Made by a program: the position numbers and the translations under genes. A stretch of DNA of 15,663 bases from CAZXYF01 sp964644705 (GTDB lineage Bacteria; Planctomycetota; Brocadiia; SM23-32), in the NCBI GenBank assembly GCA_964644705.1, contig CAZXYF010000062.1:1-15663 (forward strand), written 5' to 3'. Below, one piece after another: positions 1 through 7,459 of this stretch (its first letter is position 1; every line of letters starts with the position of its first letter). Below the pieces are notes generated by a model that saw only the letters and a program-made list of their open reading frames with translations, searched no databases and had not been told where the DNA came from.

Positions 1-166
1 TATGATAACGCAGTTTGTATCGAAGGCTAACATACACACTGTGCATTAAAGGTAACCATCCAGTCAAATATGGCCCGCAAACGTGAGAGTGGAATAGTTC
101 ACGAGAGAAACAGTATGCCGCGTTCAACACTGGCTGAAAACTCCCGGAGCGCAAACCCCTCACCGG

Positions 167-196
167 TTGCATGCGCTGGCGCTGCTCAGCTATAAT
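167..196 (+). promoter_or_regulatory. Putative sigma70-type promoter for the glycosyltransferase gene
   Basis: A perfect TATAAT lies at 191-196. A weak -35 match, TTGCAT, lies 18 bp upstream at 167-172. Transcription would begin near 203, leaving a leader of about 55 nt before the GTG at 258. That is one reason to reject the upstream in-frame ATG at 171, which would lie before the start of transcription. The -35 is poor (3 of 6), so this is suggestive only. Confidence 0.4.
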
Positions 197-257
197 TCTC
201 AACGATGGATGCAGTTTTCATACTCATGGGGCCTTCACACATAGGGTGAATTCAGCT

Positions 258-2561
258 GTGGCAGACGACACACTCCAAGACGGGATAGCTTTTGTAAGCA
301 CATACCCTCCGCGGCAATGTGGAATCGGCACTTTCACGCGCAGCCTTTCCTCCGCCTGCAACCTCCATATGGACGGACGCCTCCGGTCCATGGTCGTCGC
401 TCTGGACGATCCGGAAGAGGATTATGATTACCCGGATATCGTCAGCCACCGGCTGGATCAGGAAGCGCGCGTGGATTACGTGGAGGCGGCGGAATTTATC
501 AATTTCAGTAACGTCCGCGCCGTTTCCCTGCAGCATGAGTTCGGCATATTCGGTGGCGACGACGGATCCTACGTGCTGGATATGCTGCGCGAGTTGCGAT
601 GTCCGGTCATCACCACCCTGCACACCGTTCTGGACGAACCCACGGAGGGACAGCGGGAGGTTATGGATGAGCTGACGGTGTTGAGCCAGCGTCTGGTGGT
701 AATGAGCCACAAAGGCGTCGACTTTCTGACCGACATTTATGGGGCCCCGCGTGAAAAAATAGATTTCATACCTCACGGTGTGGAACAACTTCCACTGGTC
801 GAACCGGATCTGTACAAGGACCAGTTCGACATGGAAGGGCGTGAAGTCATTCTCACCTTCGGCCTGCTCAGCCCCGGTAAAGGCATTGAGTACATGCTGC
901 AGGCGCTACCACCGATAGTCGAGGAATATCCCAACCTGTGTTACATCGTGCTGGGAGCAACTCACCCGGAAGTGCGGGAGCGCAAGGGGGAAAGTTATCG
1001 TCTCAAACTCCAGAGAATGGCCCGCGACCTGGGGCTCCAGAAAAACGTCCTGTTCATCGACCGGTTTGTCGAACAGAGCGAACTCTGTGAGTTTCTCAAA
1101 GCCGCCGACGTGTACGTCACCCCCTACCTCAGCCGCAAACAGATCACCAGCGGCACCCTCGCCTACGCCATCGGTGCGGGCAAGCCGGTGGTCAGCACCA
1201 ATTACTGGTATGCCGAAGAATTGCTGGACGACGGACGGGGAATCCTGGTCGAGCCAAAAGATTCCGAAGGGATCAGCGAAGGTATTCTTACCCTCCTGAA
1301 CGATCAGGACAAACTCCGTGCTACACGGGCCGCCGCCTACGAGTACAGCCGCGACATGGTATGGGATGAAGTCGGCCGAAAGTACCTTGACACTTTCCGG
1401 GAATCGATGAGTGCCGCGCGGGTCCGCACCGCGATGCCGGACGTATCCATGCGCCATTTGCTGCCCATCACCGGCTTGCCGCGCCCCCAGCTGGACCATA
1501 TTGAGCGCCTCACCGACGATACCGGCATCCTGCATCATGCGCGGTACTCGGTCCCCAGCCGGACATACGGTTATGTCACCGGCGATAATGCACGGGCGAT
1601 GGTGGTGGCGGCCAAATTTTTCAACCTCTACAACAGCGATACCGCCAAAGATCTACTGGCTAACTACCTCAGTTACGTGCAGTATGCTCAGCGCGATGAT
1701 GGCACCTTCCACAACCACCTGGGCTACAATCGGATATTCACGGAAGAAATGCCCAACGAGGAGTGCTTCGGTCAAGCGATGTGGGGGCTGGGATATGTCG
1801 TGGCCCGGGGACCCGATGATCTGCTTCCGTTTGCCGTGGAAATATTTGAAAACAGCATCGAACGACAAGATTTCGAAGAGCTGGAGGATCCCACGGCCCG
1901 CGCCCACGCTATGCTTGGACTGTACTATTACATCCAGCATTTCCCGGAAGCACGTGAGACCGAAGAGATTTTCGATGCCCTGGCTTCCGCGAATCTGGAT
2001 ATCTACCACGAACATTCCACCGAAGAATGGAAATGGTTCGAACCGATCATCTCCCACGACAACGCTGTGTTGCCCCAGGCACTGTTTCACGCCTATGAAA
2101 TCACGAACCGGAAGGAATATCTGGACGTCGCCGTGGAATCGCTCGACTTTCTGATTGACATGAGCAAAAGCGACGGCGATCACTTCTCTCTGGTCGGCAA
2201 TAAAGGATGGAGTCGGCCCGGAGGGCACGATGTGCAGTATGACCAGTTGCCGGTTGATGCATCCGGTCTGGTGGAAGCCTGCAAAGCGGCCTTCCGGCTC
2301 ACCGGAAACCGCCAGTATCTGCGGCACATGCGTGGAGCATTCGACTGGTTTCTCGGCGTTAATGATAAAGATGTGCCCCTCTACGATTTCGGCGCCAGAG
2401 CGTGTTGCGACGGACTGACCGATGAGGGGGTTAATGAGAATAAAGGGGCCGAAAGCACTCTATGTTGCATGTTGTCGCTGCTGACCCTGACGGAAATTTA
2501 TTCCGAACAGGACCGAATGGTGATGAGTGAACTTTCGCGCCGTAACGCTCCGTCCCGATAA
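258..2561 (+). CDS. GT4-family glycosyltransferase fused to an alpha/alpha-toroid-like domain
   Basis: The predicted protein is a cytoplasmic sugar transferase of 767 residues. The GTG start at 258 is chosen because AGGGTGA at 243-249 sits 8 nt upstream; an in-frame ATG at 171 has no such site. Residues 1 to about 385 form a GT-B fold of the GT4 type. The N-terminal Rossmann part carries PPRQCGIGTFTRSL, followed by SLQHEFGIFGG. The donor-side half has LTFGLLSPGKGIEYMLQAL, then VTPYLSRKQITSGTLAYAIG and GKPVVSTNYWYAEELL. Residues from about 390 to 767 contain TGDNARA, DDGTFHNHLGYNR and NEECFGQAMWGLG, the look of an (alpha/alpha)6 barrel as in six-hairpin glycosidases and epimerases. GT4 enzymes of this subgroup are usually called mannosyltransferase-like, but donor and acceptor cannot be read from the sequence. 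There is no signal peptide or membrane helix. The next gene starts 101 bp downstream and may be co-transcribed. Confidence 0.9.
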   Translation: MADDTLQDGIAFVSTYPPRQCGIGTFTRSLSSACNLHMDGRLRSMVVALDDPEEDYDYPDIVSHRLDQEARVDYVEAAEFINFSNVRAVSLQHEFGIFGGDDGSYVLDMLRELRCPVITTLHTVLDEPTEGQREVMDELTVLSQRLVVMSHKGVDFLTDIYGAPREKIDFIPHGVEQLPLVEPDLYKDQFDMEGREVILTFGLLSPGKGIEYMLQALPPIVEEYPNLCYIVLGATHPEVRERKGESYRLKLQRMARDLGLQKNVLFIDRFVEQSELCEFLKAADVYVTPYLSRKQITSGTLAYAIGAGKPVVSTNYWYAEELLDDGRGILVEPKDSEGISEGILTLLNDQDKLRATRAAAYEYSRDMVWDEVGRKYLDTFRESMSAARVRTAMPDVSMRHLLPITGLPRPQLDHIERLTDDTGILHHARYSVPSRTYGYVTGDNARAMVVAAKFFNLYNSDTAKDLLANYLSYVQYAQRDDGTFHNHLGYNRIFTEEMPNEECFGQAMWGLGYVVARGPDDLLPFAVEIFENSIERQDFEELEDPTARAHAMLGLYYYIQHFPEARETEEIFDALASANLDIYHEHSTEEWKWFEPIISHDNAVLPQALFHAYEITNRKEYLDVAVESLDFLIDMSKSDGDHFSLVGNKGWSRPGGHDVQYDQLPVDASGLVEACKAAFRLTGNRQYLRHMRGAFDWFLGVNDKDVPLYDFGARACCDGLTDEGVNENKGAESTLCCMLSLLTLTEIYSEQDRMVMSELSRRNAPSR

Positions 2562-2598
2562 CCAGCGAATTGCATCAGTCCGCTCCACGGAGACGCCC

Positions 2599-2617
2599 GT
2601 GCTGGGAGGACCGGCAC
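2599..2617 (+). other. RNA hairpin with GAGGA loop before the Nudix/IF-2B gene
   Basis: GTGCTGG (2599-2605) pairs with CCGGCAC (2611-2617) through one G-U wobble, giving a 7-bp stem with loop GAGGA. The wobble works only in plus-strand RNA. No U-run follows, so it is not a terminator. It lies in the 101-bp gap between two probably co-transcribed genes, about 45 nt before the start codon at 2663. A GGA exposed in a loop is the kind of site bound by CsrA-type regulators, but nothing else here supports that. Confidence 0.35.
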
Positions 2618-2662
2618 ACTATCTCCCATAAAACAAAACAACTCCTGGGGAAAGGACCGGCC

Positions 2663-3991
2663 ATGGACATTCGCCACGTCGTGACTTGCTTCTTGCGCCA
2701 CCAGCAACAGCGAACTATTCTGCTGGGGCAACGCAGCGAAGACGTAAACACCTACCCTCTCCATTACGCTGCTATCAGTGGTTCCATCGAAGATGAAACA
2801 CCACTGGAACGAGCACGTATTGAAATCGCGGAAGAAACCTCGCTCCGAGATAATCAAATCCAACTCACCGGTGAGGGCCAGGCAATCCGGTTTCCCGCCT
2901 GGGACCTTGATACCCTGTGGGTCGTGCATCCGTTCCTGTTTGAATGCAAAGATCCCGCCAGCGTGGACAGTGACTGGGAACATACCCGCCTGGAATGGGT
3001 TGCTCCGGAACGGATCACCAACTTTAAAACGGTCCCTCAATTGTATGAAGCGTGGGACTCGGCTCGCCGGGCGGCCGCGGCCGGGGGGCGTCCCGACGCT
3101 GAACGAATTTTTCAGCGTGTGCGGGAGGACCAATCTCATGGGGCCGGAGAACTCGGGATATGGACCCTGGAGGGAATCCGGGCCGGCGTCAACGAAATCA
3201 GCGTAAACGGGGCGAGTGAGGCGGTACAGAACCTCTGCCAGCAGGCAACCACGCTACGTCCCAGCATGGCCACTCCCCTCACGGCCGGTCTGGACGCCTG
3301 GCAGCGGATGCATGACCTCACCTGGTCCGGAGAAAAGGCGGGGGAGGCGGCACAAAAGGATCTTGACCGCCTGATCGAGGAACGCGAACAGGCTCCGGTT
3401 CGAATCACCGAATACGCAAACGATCTCATCCCCGACGATTCACACGTCGTCACGCTCAGCATCAGTTTTTCCGTTCTTGTCGCCCTGCATGCAGCCCAAC
3501 CAGCCATCCGCCTGTTGACCGTCGGCGAATCCCGTCCCGCCTGCGAAGGAGCGCAGACAGCCCGCGAAACAGCCAACTCTGGCATCGATACCGAACTGCT
3601 CACCGATGCTGCAGCCGCACGACGCACCCGGGATGCCGATCTGCTCATCCTCGGTGCCGACTCCATCACAGCCGATGGGTCCATCGTCAATAAAACGGGG
3701 AGCCTCGCACTGTCCAGCGTGGCACAGAGAGCCGACGTGACCGTGATGATAGTGGCACCGACCCACAAGATTCTGCCGGAAAATCACAAACCAGGGATGG
3801 AGAAAATGGACCCGGACGAATTGGGATATTCGCTGGAGGATGTCACCGTCCGTAATCCGTATTTTGAGCGCGTTCCATCGGACCTGGTGGACATAATAGT
3901 GACAGAGAGCGGCTTTATTGATCACGGTGAGATCCGTCGAAGATCACGAATACGGGCACAACTCAGTTCTGAGTTAGACAGTGATGCATGA
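2663..3991 (+). CDS. Nudix-like domain fused to IF-2B/MtnA-like domain, function unknown
   Basis: The ATG at 2663 is preferred over an in-frame ATG at 2570 because GGGGAAAGGA (2647-2656) lies just upstream; the product has 442 residues. Residues 1 to about 150 resemble a Nudix domain. The box around residues 40-61 (GSIEDETPLERARIEIAEE) keeps acidic residues E45, E54, E57 and E58, but the usual Arg is I53 and the final Gly is S60. Residues about 165-442 are IF-2B-like: GESRPACEGAQTA (288-300), LLTDAAAA (312-319), LGADSITADGSIVNKTGS (330-347), VAPTHK (364-369), NPYFERVP (398-405) and TESGFI (414-419). In the MtnA and ribose-1,5-bisphosphate isomerase relatives a Cys and an Asp are catalytic. 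Here D333 is kept, but the Cys position appears to be Ser (T264-L-S266). The protein is therefore probably not a standard isomerase and may bind a sugar-phosphate or nucleotide. No membrane segment is visible. Confidence 0.85.
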   Translation: MDIRHVVTCFLRHQQQRTILLGQRSEDVNTYPLHYAAISGSIEDETPLERARIEIAEETSLRDNQIQLTGEGQAIRFPAWDLDTLWVVHPFLFECKDPASVDSDWEHTRLEWVAPERITNFKTVPQLYEAWDSARRAAAAGGRPDAERIFQRVREDQSHGAGELGIWTLEGIRAGVNEISVNGASEAVQNLCQQATTLRPSMATPLTAGLDAWQRMHDLTWSGEKAGEAAQKDLDRLIEEREQAPVRITEYANDLIPDDSHVVTLSISFSVLVALHAAQPAIRLLTVGESRPACEGAQTARETANSGIDTELLTDAAAARRTRDADLLILGADSITADGSIVNKTGSLALSSVAQRADVTVMIVAPTHKILPENHKPGMEKMDPDELGYSLEDVTVRNPYFERVPSDLVDIIVTESGFIDHGEIRRRSRIRAQLSSELDSDA

Positions 3992-4309
3992 ATTTGGGGG
4001 ATCTGGCGAGAATAATCCATCCAAATCGCACTCCATCAGACTTATTTCGTTTTCTCCGGCGAATATGTTTGCAGAACCGAACGCGGTAGATATAATAATC
4101 ATCTGAAGTGAGTCGCCTGAAACTAGAGAATCTAACACCGCCTGATTTAACCCTCACGGAATAAGCCTGTGATAGCTGTGGCAAGCACTGTCAATCAGTC
4201 ACACACCTCTGCTGGGTAGGCACTGACATGCTCAGGAAAAGCATTCTCGAGGTTGTAAAACGGGGCAATTACACGAAGGGGTTTTAGGAGAACATAACGG
4301 GGCTAACAA
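3992..4309 (+). other. Intergenic region before the GYF-repeat gene
   Basis: This 318-bp stretch separates the Nudix/IF-2B gene from the GYF-repeat gene. It holds a promoter candidate at 4068-4096 and a small hairpin, ATGCT (4228-4232) with AGCAT (4240-4244), in the expected leader. A 33-codon reading frame at 3988-4089 overlaps the upstream stop as ATGA, but has no clear SD or family signal. No terminator was seen after the upstream gene. Confidence 0.5.
4068..4096 (+). promoter_or_regulatory. Putative sigma70-type promoter for the GYF-repeat gene
   Basis: TTTGCA (4068-4073, 4 of 6 to TTGACA) and a perfect TATAAT (4091-4096) are separated by exactly 17 bp. Transcription would begin near 4103, giving a leader of about 205 nt. 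This suggests the GYF-repeat gene is transcribed separately from the two genes upstream. Confidence 0.5.
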
Positions 4310-7171
4310 ATGGGAATACGTAAAGGTGCACCGTCCACAAACGACGATTTTCTCTCGAAAATCCCGTCCGACACACAATCGGCGCAGAGATCCATTACGT
4401 CAAAACACCTCCCCCAGACGGGGTGGTATTACGCTGTATCGGGAACCCGTTTCGGACCCGTATCCATCGACAAACTGCGCAATTTCCTGCGTGATGGAGC
4501 AATCCCACCGGAAACCCACGTGTATTCCTCCGTGATGGACTCGTGGCGGCCCGCGTACAAGGTCACTCCCCTGTGGCGCCCTCCGGCCTCGGAACTGCCC
4601 TCCCACAAATGGTATATCAACCAATCCGGAGAAGTGTCCGAGGGATATACCACCGCTCAGATCTGGGACATGATCGAACAGGGGCGTATCAAAGCAGATA
4701 CCCAGCTGTATTCCAAGTCCATCCATCGGTGGAAGCGGGCCGAGAACATTATGATTTTCTCCAGCGCCTGGCAAACCCCTTCCGCTCCCCCCACGCCCCC
4801 CTCTCAAACGCCCGATTTGCCCGAGCATTCGCAGCAACAAAACGTAACCGCCGCACAGCAGTATGACCGATGCGAGAAGCTCCTCGGCAGAGCCGAATCC
4901 TGCATTGAAGAATGGAATTGCGAAGCGGCTCGGGAGGCCATCGAAGAAGCAAGTGATCTGGAAATAAGTCAGCAGGACGAAGATTTTCGTGCACATATCC
5001 AACACTTGACGGCACGAATCGACCGCCGTGAGAAAGAACGGGCACAAAACCGGCAGGATGCGGAAGATTTGCTGCATGAAGCTCAAACCCAACTGGAAGA
5101 AAATGATACCCTGGCCGTTTTTGAAACGATCCTCAAGCTCCGGGAAATGCCTATTCTCCAGCACGATGATGGGCTGGCCTCCCGAGTTGATAAACTCCAG
5201 GAACAGGCCGAAGAGACGGAGAGAGAGCTGGTGGCGGCCCGTGAAGACGCCGCCGAAGCAGTCGAAATGGCCCGAGAATGCCTCAACAACTGGGAAATCA
5301 GTCAGGCACAACAGTACTGCGAGGAAGCCGCCGAATCCCCGGCATGTGAATTTTCCGATGAACTGGTCCATGAAATCGGGGTCCTGCAGGAGGACCTCTC
5401 GGAAGCCAGACGGGAGCTGAAAGAAGCACGCTCTCGCGCGGGGACAAAACTGGACCAAGCGGAAGAGCATATCGAGGACTATCGTCTCGATGACGCGCGT
5501 GAGATACTCAATAACCTGAGAGACAATACTGCCGTTCAGGCAGGCGGGGACGTTGCCGACAGGCATGGTGAACTGCGGTCAGAGCTGCACTCCATCGACC
5601 AGGAGCTCGAGACGGAACGGCAGCAGGTGCCCGCCCTCATTGAACAGGCCCGAGAGGAAACGGCCAACTGGAACATCGAAACCGCCCGGTCCCTGCTGAC
5701 TGAGGCATCCAACGCGCGAATCCTCGACATCGATTCGGATCTCAAAGATCAGGTTGACAGAGCCTTTGACCATGTTGAGGAAACCGAAGAACAAATCCAG
5801 GGGGAACGTAACAAAGCGAGAAAACAGCTGGCCAACGCTGAACGTCAGTGCGCCATTTACAACTTCGACTCCGCTTTCGACATTATTGAAAACATCGAAG
5901 AGCTGGAAGCCGCCAGGAAAGATTCCGCCATATCCGAGCGTCTGCACGACCTGAAACAACGGCTAAAAAAGAAGAAAAATCACGTTCAGAAACAGCGCTC
6001 ACGAGTCCGCAAGACTCTCGATTCCCTGCAGCAGGCACTGGACAATTGGGATACCAAACGGGCCAGATCACTGTTCGATAAACTCGGCAAAGCAAATCTG
6101 AACCGCATTGACCCGGATATACGCCGTGATATCCGGGAAGCCCAAACACGCCTGAAAGAACTCGGGCAGAAGGCACAGCAACAGACCCGCAAGGCCAAAA
6201 CACTCCTCAAGAAAATAAATAACAAGATCGAACAGAAACGGTTTGGTGTGGCCCGGGATAACCTTGAACGGCTCGAAAATCTGGAGATCATTGGCCACCG
6301 AACCAAATGGCTCAAAAAGGTCAAAGCCAAACGCAAAGAAGTCAAATCTGAAAAAAGCAAATGGGATAAGTTACAGAAAAAGACCGACAAACTTCTCAAT
6401 ACCGCTCATTCGCATCTGAAGAATTCCAACTTTAACGAGGCGAATAAACTGCTTGACAAAGTTGATGAGCTCGAAACTGCTCAGCATGCAAAAGCAGTCC
6501 AATCTCGCCTCAATCACCTTCGCGATCGCATCCGACAGAAACGGGAAGCTCAGGCCCGGGCGATTGTGAAAAAAGCCGACAACCTGGCGCAGAAAAATCC
6601 TGATGAGGCCGAAAGAAAACTGAATCAAGCCGATCACATAGAGATCTCTTCCGACAACAACCTGAAGCCGATGATCCGACGCGTCCGCACCAAGATTCAA
6701 ACCGAACGGGGACAACGTCAGGAACTACAGACATTGCTCGATGAGGTAGATGAATATATAGAAAAAGACAAGCTCAGATCCGCCCGCAAAACCTACAACA
6801 AAATCATTGATACGGGCGGATGGGATCAGGATTCCAAACTCCGGGAACGGCTGAAAAAACAGAAACAAAAAATCATAACACGCATCAACAGCATCAAGAA
6901 AAAGCGAAAACAGTCTGACTCCGGTCAGCGTACATCAACTCAAGCCGCACAGAAGTCCGGTGACGCCAGAAACATCACCGGTGAAAACCTGCACAAACAG
7001 GACTGGTACTACTGCACGGGGGAAGACAAAAAGGGGCCGGTCAGCCTGAACAAATTGCAAAAACTCGCTCGTACCCAAAAAATTGAACCCGAAGATTACG
7101 TCTGGGCGCAGTGCCTCGAGGCATGGGTCCAGGCCCACATGGTCAATGATCTCGCGGACTGCTTTGAGTGA
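4310..7171 (+). CDS. GYF_2-domain protein with eleven ~63-residue helical repeats
   Basis: This is a 953-residue protein without signal peptide or membrane helix, so probably cytoplasmic. Three GYF_2-type domains are visible: about 38-92 (WYY at 39-41, FGPVS at 48-52), 100-150 (WYIN at 101-104), and 898-950 (WYYCTG at 899-904, GPVS at 911-914, two late Trp). A Pro/Ser/Thr-rich linker (about 155-180) follows the second. Residues 185-868 are tandem helical repeats. Units 1 to 8 are each 63 residues, and the last three are about 57, 58 and 65. GYF-type domains generally bind proline-rich peptides or act in protein assembly; that is family knowledge, not shown here. The start ATG has GGGG at 4299-4302 as a modest SD; a better AGGAG at 4286-4290 is too far away. 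Repeats 1-5 are acidic and 6-11 basic. The architecture suggests a scaffold or filament-forming protein, but I do not recognise the gene and assign no function. Confidence 0.9.
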   Translation: MGIRKGAPSTNDDFLSKIPSDTQSAQRSITSKHLPQTGWYYAVSGTRFGPVSIDKLRNFLRDGAIPPETHVYSSVMDSWRPAYKVTPLWRPPASELPSHKWYINQSGEVSEGYTTAQIWDMIEQGRIKADTQLYSKSIHRWKRAENIMIFSSAWQTPSAPPTPPSQTPDLPEHSQQQNVTAAQQYDRCEKLLGRAESCIEEWNCEAAREAIEEASDLEISQQDEDFRAHIQHLTARIDRREKERAQNRQDAEDLLHEAQTQLEENDTLAVFETILKLREMPILQHDDGLASRVDKLQEQAEETERELVAAREDAAEAVEMARECLNNWEISQAQQYCEEAAESPACEFSDELVHEIGVLQEDLSEARRELKEARSRAGTKLDQAEEHIEDYRLDDAREILNNLRDNTAVQAGGDVADRHGELRSELHSIDQELETERQQVPALIEQAREETANWNIETARSLLTEASNARILDIDSDLKDQVDRAFDHVEETEEQIQGERNKARKQLANAERQCAIYNFDSAFDIIENIEELEAARKDSAISERLHDLKQRLKKKKNHVQKQRSRVRKTLDSLQQALDNWDTKRARSLFDKLGKANLNRIDPDIRRDIREAQTRLKELGQKAQQQTRKAKTLLKKINNKIEQKRFGVARDNLERLENLEIIGHRTKWLKKVKAKRKEVKSEKSKWDKLQKKTDKLLNTAHSHLKNSNFNEANKLLDKVDELETAQHAKAVQSRLNHLRDRIRQKREAQARAIVKKADNLAQKNPDEAERKLNQADHIEISSDNNLKPMIRRVRTKIQTERGQRQELQTLLDEVDEYIEKDKLRSARKTYNKIIDTGGWDQDSKLRERLKKQKQKIITRINSIKKKRKQSDSGQRTSTQAAQKSGDARNITGENLHKQDWYYCTGEDKKGPVSLNKLQKLARTQKIEPEDYVWAQCLEAWVQAHMVNDLADCFE
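4862..6913 (+). repeat. Eleven tandem ~63-residue (189-bp) repeats inside the GYF-repeat gene
   Basis: Units begin at residues 185, 248, 311, 374, 437, 500, 563 and 626, exactly 63 apart; shorter or longer units begin at about 689, 746 and 804. Within each unit position 8 is hydrophobic, position 11 is usually Ala, position 18 is Trp or Tyr in six of the first seven, and position 23 is Ala in nearly all (for example WEISQAQ, YRLDDAR, WNIETAR, WDTKRAR). This looks like a TPR-like helical hairpin over positions 5-33 followed by a charged helix over about 42-63. Sixty-three is nine heptads, so long coiled coils could stay in register across units. DNA identity between units is low, so the repeats are old. 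Confidence 0.8.
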
Positions 7172-7178
7172 TGCGATA

Positions 7179-7305
7179 AATTAACATTCCACCACCCTCC
7201 ACTTATGCCTTTCCGCTCCTTCCCCATTAGCGCTCCTGTTTTCGTTCCCCTCATCGCCTGCACTAATGTGTCCCCCGATCGGGCATTGTTAGCGGAATGT
7301 TAATT
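7179..7305. repeat. 12-bp perfect inverted repeat 103 bp apart, after the GYF-repeat gene
   Basis: AATTAACATTCC at 7179-7190 is the exact reverse complement of GGAATGTTAATT at 7294-7305. The loop is too long for a simple terminator. The right arm overlaps the PHO-box-like element at 7287-7303, and the left arm carries one TTAACA half in the opposite orientation, so the pair could be regulator sites or a looping pair. No transposase or target duplication accompanies it. Apart from this and the promoter elements listed separately, nothing else was recognised in 7172-7459. Confidence 0.45.
7287..7303 (-). promoter_or_regulatory. PHO-box-like direct repeat near the small Cys-rich gene
   Basis: Read on the minus strand it is TTAACA-N5-CTAACA (7303 to 7287), an 11-bp-period direct repeat matching the elements upstream of the porin and pstS. 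It ends 15 bp before the -35 of the plus-strand promoter at 7319. Its orientation points away from the small gene, and no -10 is seen on the minus side. It could act on the plus promoter or mark an antisense transcript. Confidence 0.4.
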
Positions 7306-7318
7306 ACAGCGAGCCGGG

Positions 7319-7347
7319 TTGACTCCCATTCCTAAATACCAGATATT
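7319..7347 (+). promoter_or_regulatory. Putative sigma70-type promoter for the small Cys-rich gene
   Basis: TTGACT (7319-7324, 5 of 6) and GATATT (7342-7347, 4 of 6) are separated by exactly 17 bp. Transcription would begin near 7354, about 105 nt before the ATG at 7460. Confidence 0.45.
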
Positions 7348-7365
7348 GTGAACAGTCGGGTTGAA

Positions 7366-7418
7366 GTCAGGCCTGCCAGAATCATCGCTGCATGCCCCCT
7401 TCAGGATGTATGCCTGAC
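7366..7418 (+). other. Stem in the leader of the small Cys-rich gene
   Basis: GTCAGGC (7366-7372) and GCCTGAC (7412-7418) are perfectly complementary over 7 bp with 39 nt between them. They lie in the predicted 5' leader, about 40 nt before the start codon. The role is unknown and the long loop makes chance pairing possible. Confidence 0.25.
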
Positions 7419-7459
7419 CAGCATTGTCGAAAGTGTCTTTGCAATGGAGAGAACAATCT

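Noticed and set aside
4..56. TAAC units at 6, 28 and 53 upstream of the glycosyltransferase as a fourth PHO box
   Set aside because: Two are 22 bp apart, but the intermediate 11-bp unit is missing and the third is out of phase. Too weak to claim.
171..257. Upstream ATG extending the glycosyltransferase by 29 residues
   Set aside because: No SD before 171, the extra residues are not family-like, and a TATAAT promoter candidate lies inside the extension. GTG at 258 has an SD at the right distance.
3988..4089. 33-codon frame overlapping the Nudix/IF-2B stop as ATGA
   Set aside because: The overlap is attractive for translational coupling, but there is no clear SD, family or motif, and such short frames occur by chance.
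4132..4152. CTAACA and TTAACC before the GYF-repeat gene as a PHO box
   Set aside because: The TAAC cores are 15 bp apart, not 11.
4222..4240. Sigma54-like GGCAC...GC element before the GYF-repeat gene
   Set aside because: The GG and GC dinucleotides are 11 rather than 12 bp apart, which this promoter class does not tolerate.
7099..7227. 43-codon minus-strand frame with SD (ATG at 7227) downstream of the PHO-like box
   Set aside because: It runs antisense into the conserved third GYF domain, has low-complexity content, and no -10 element was found for a minus-strand transcript.
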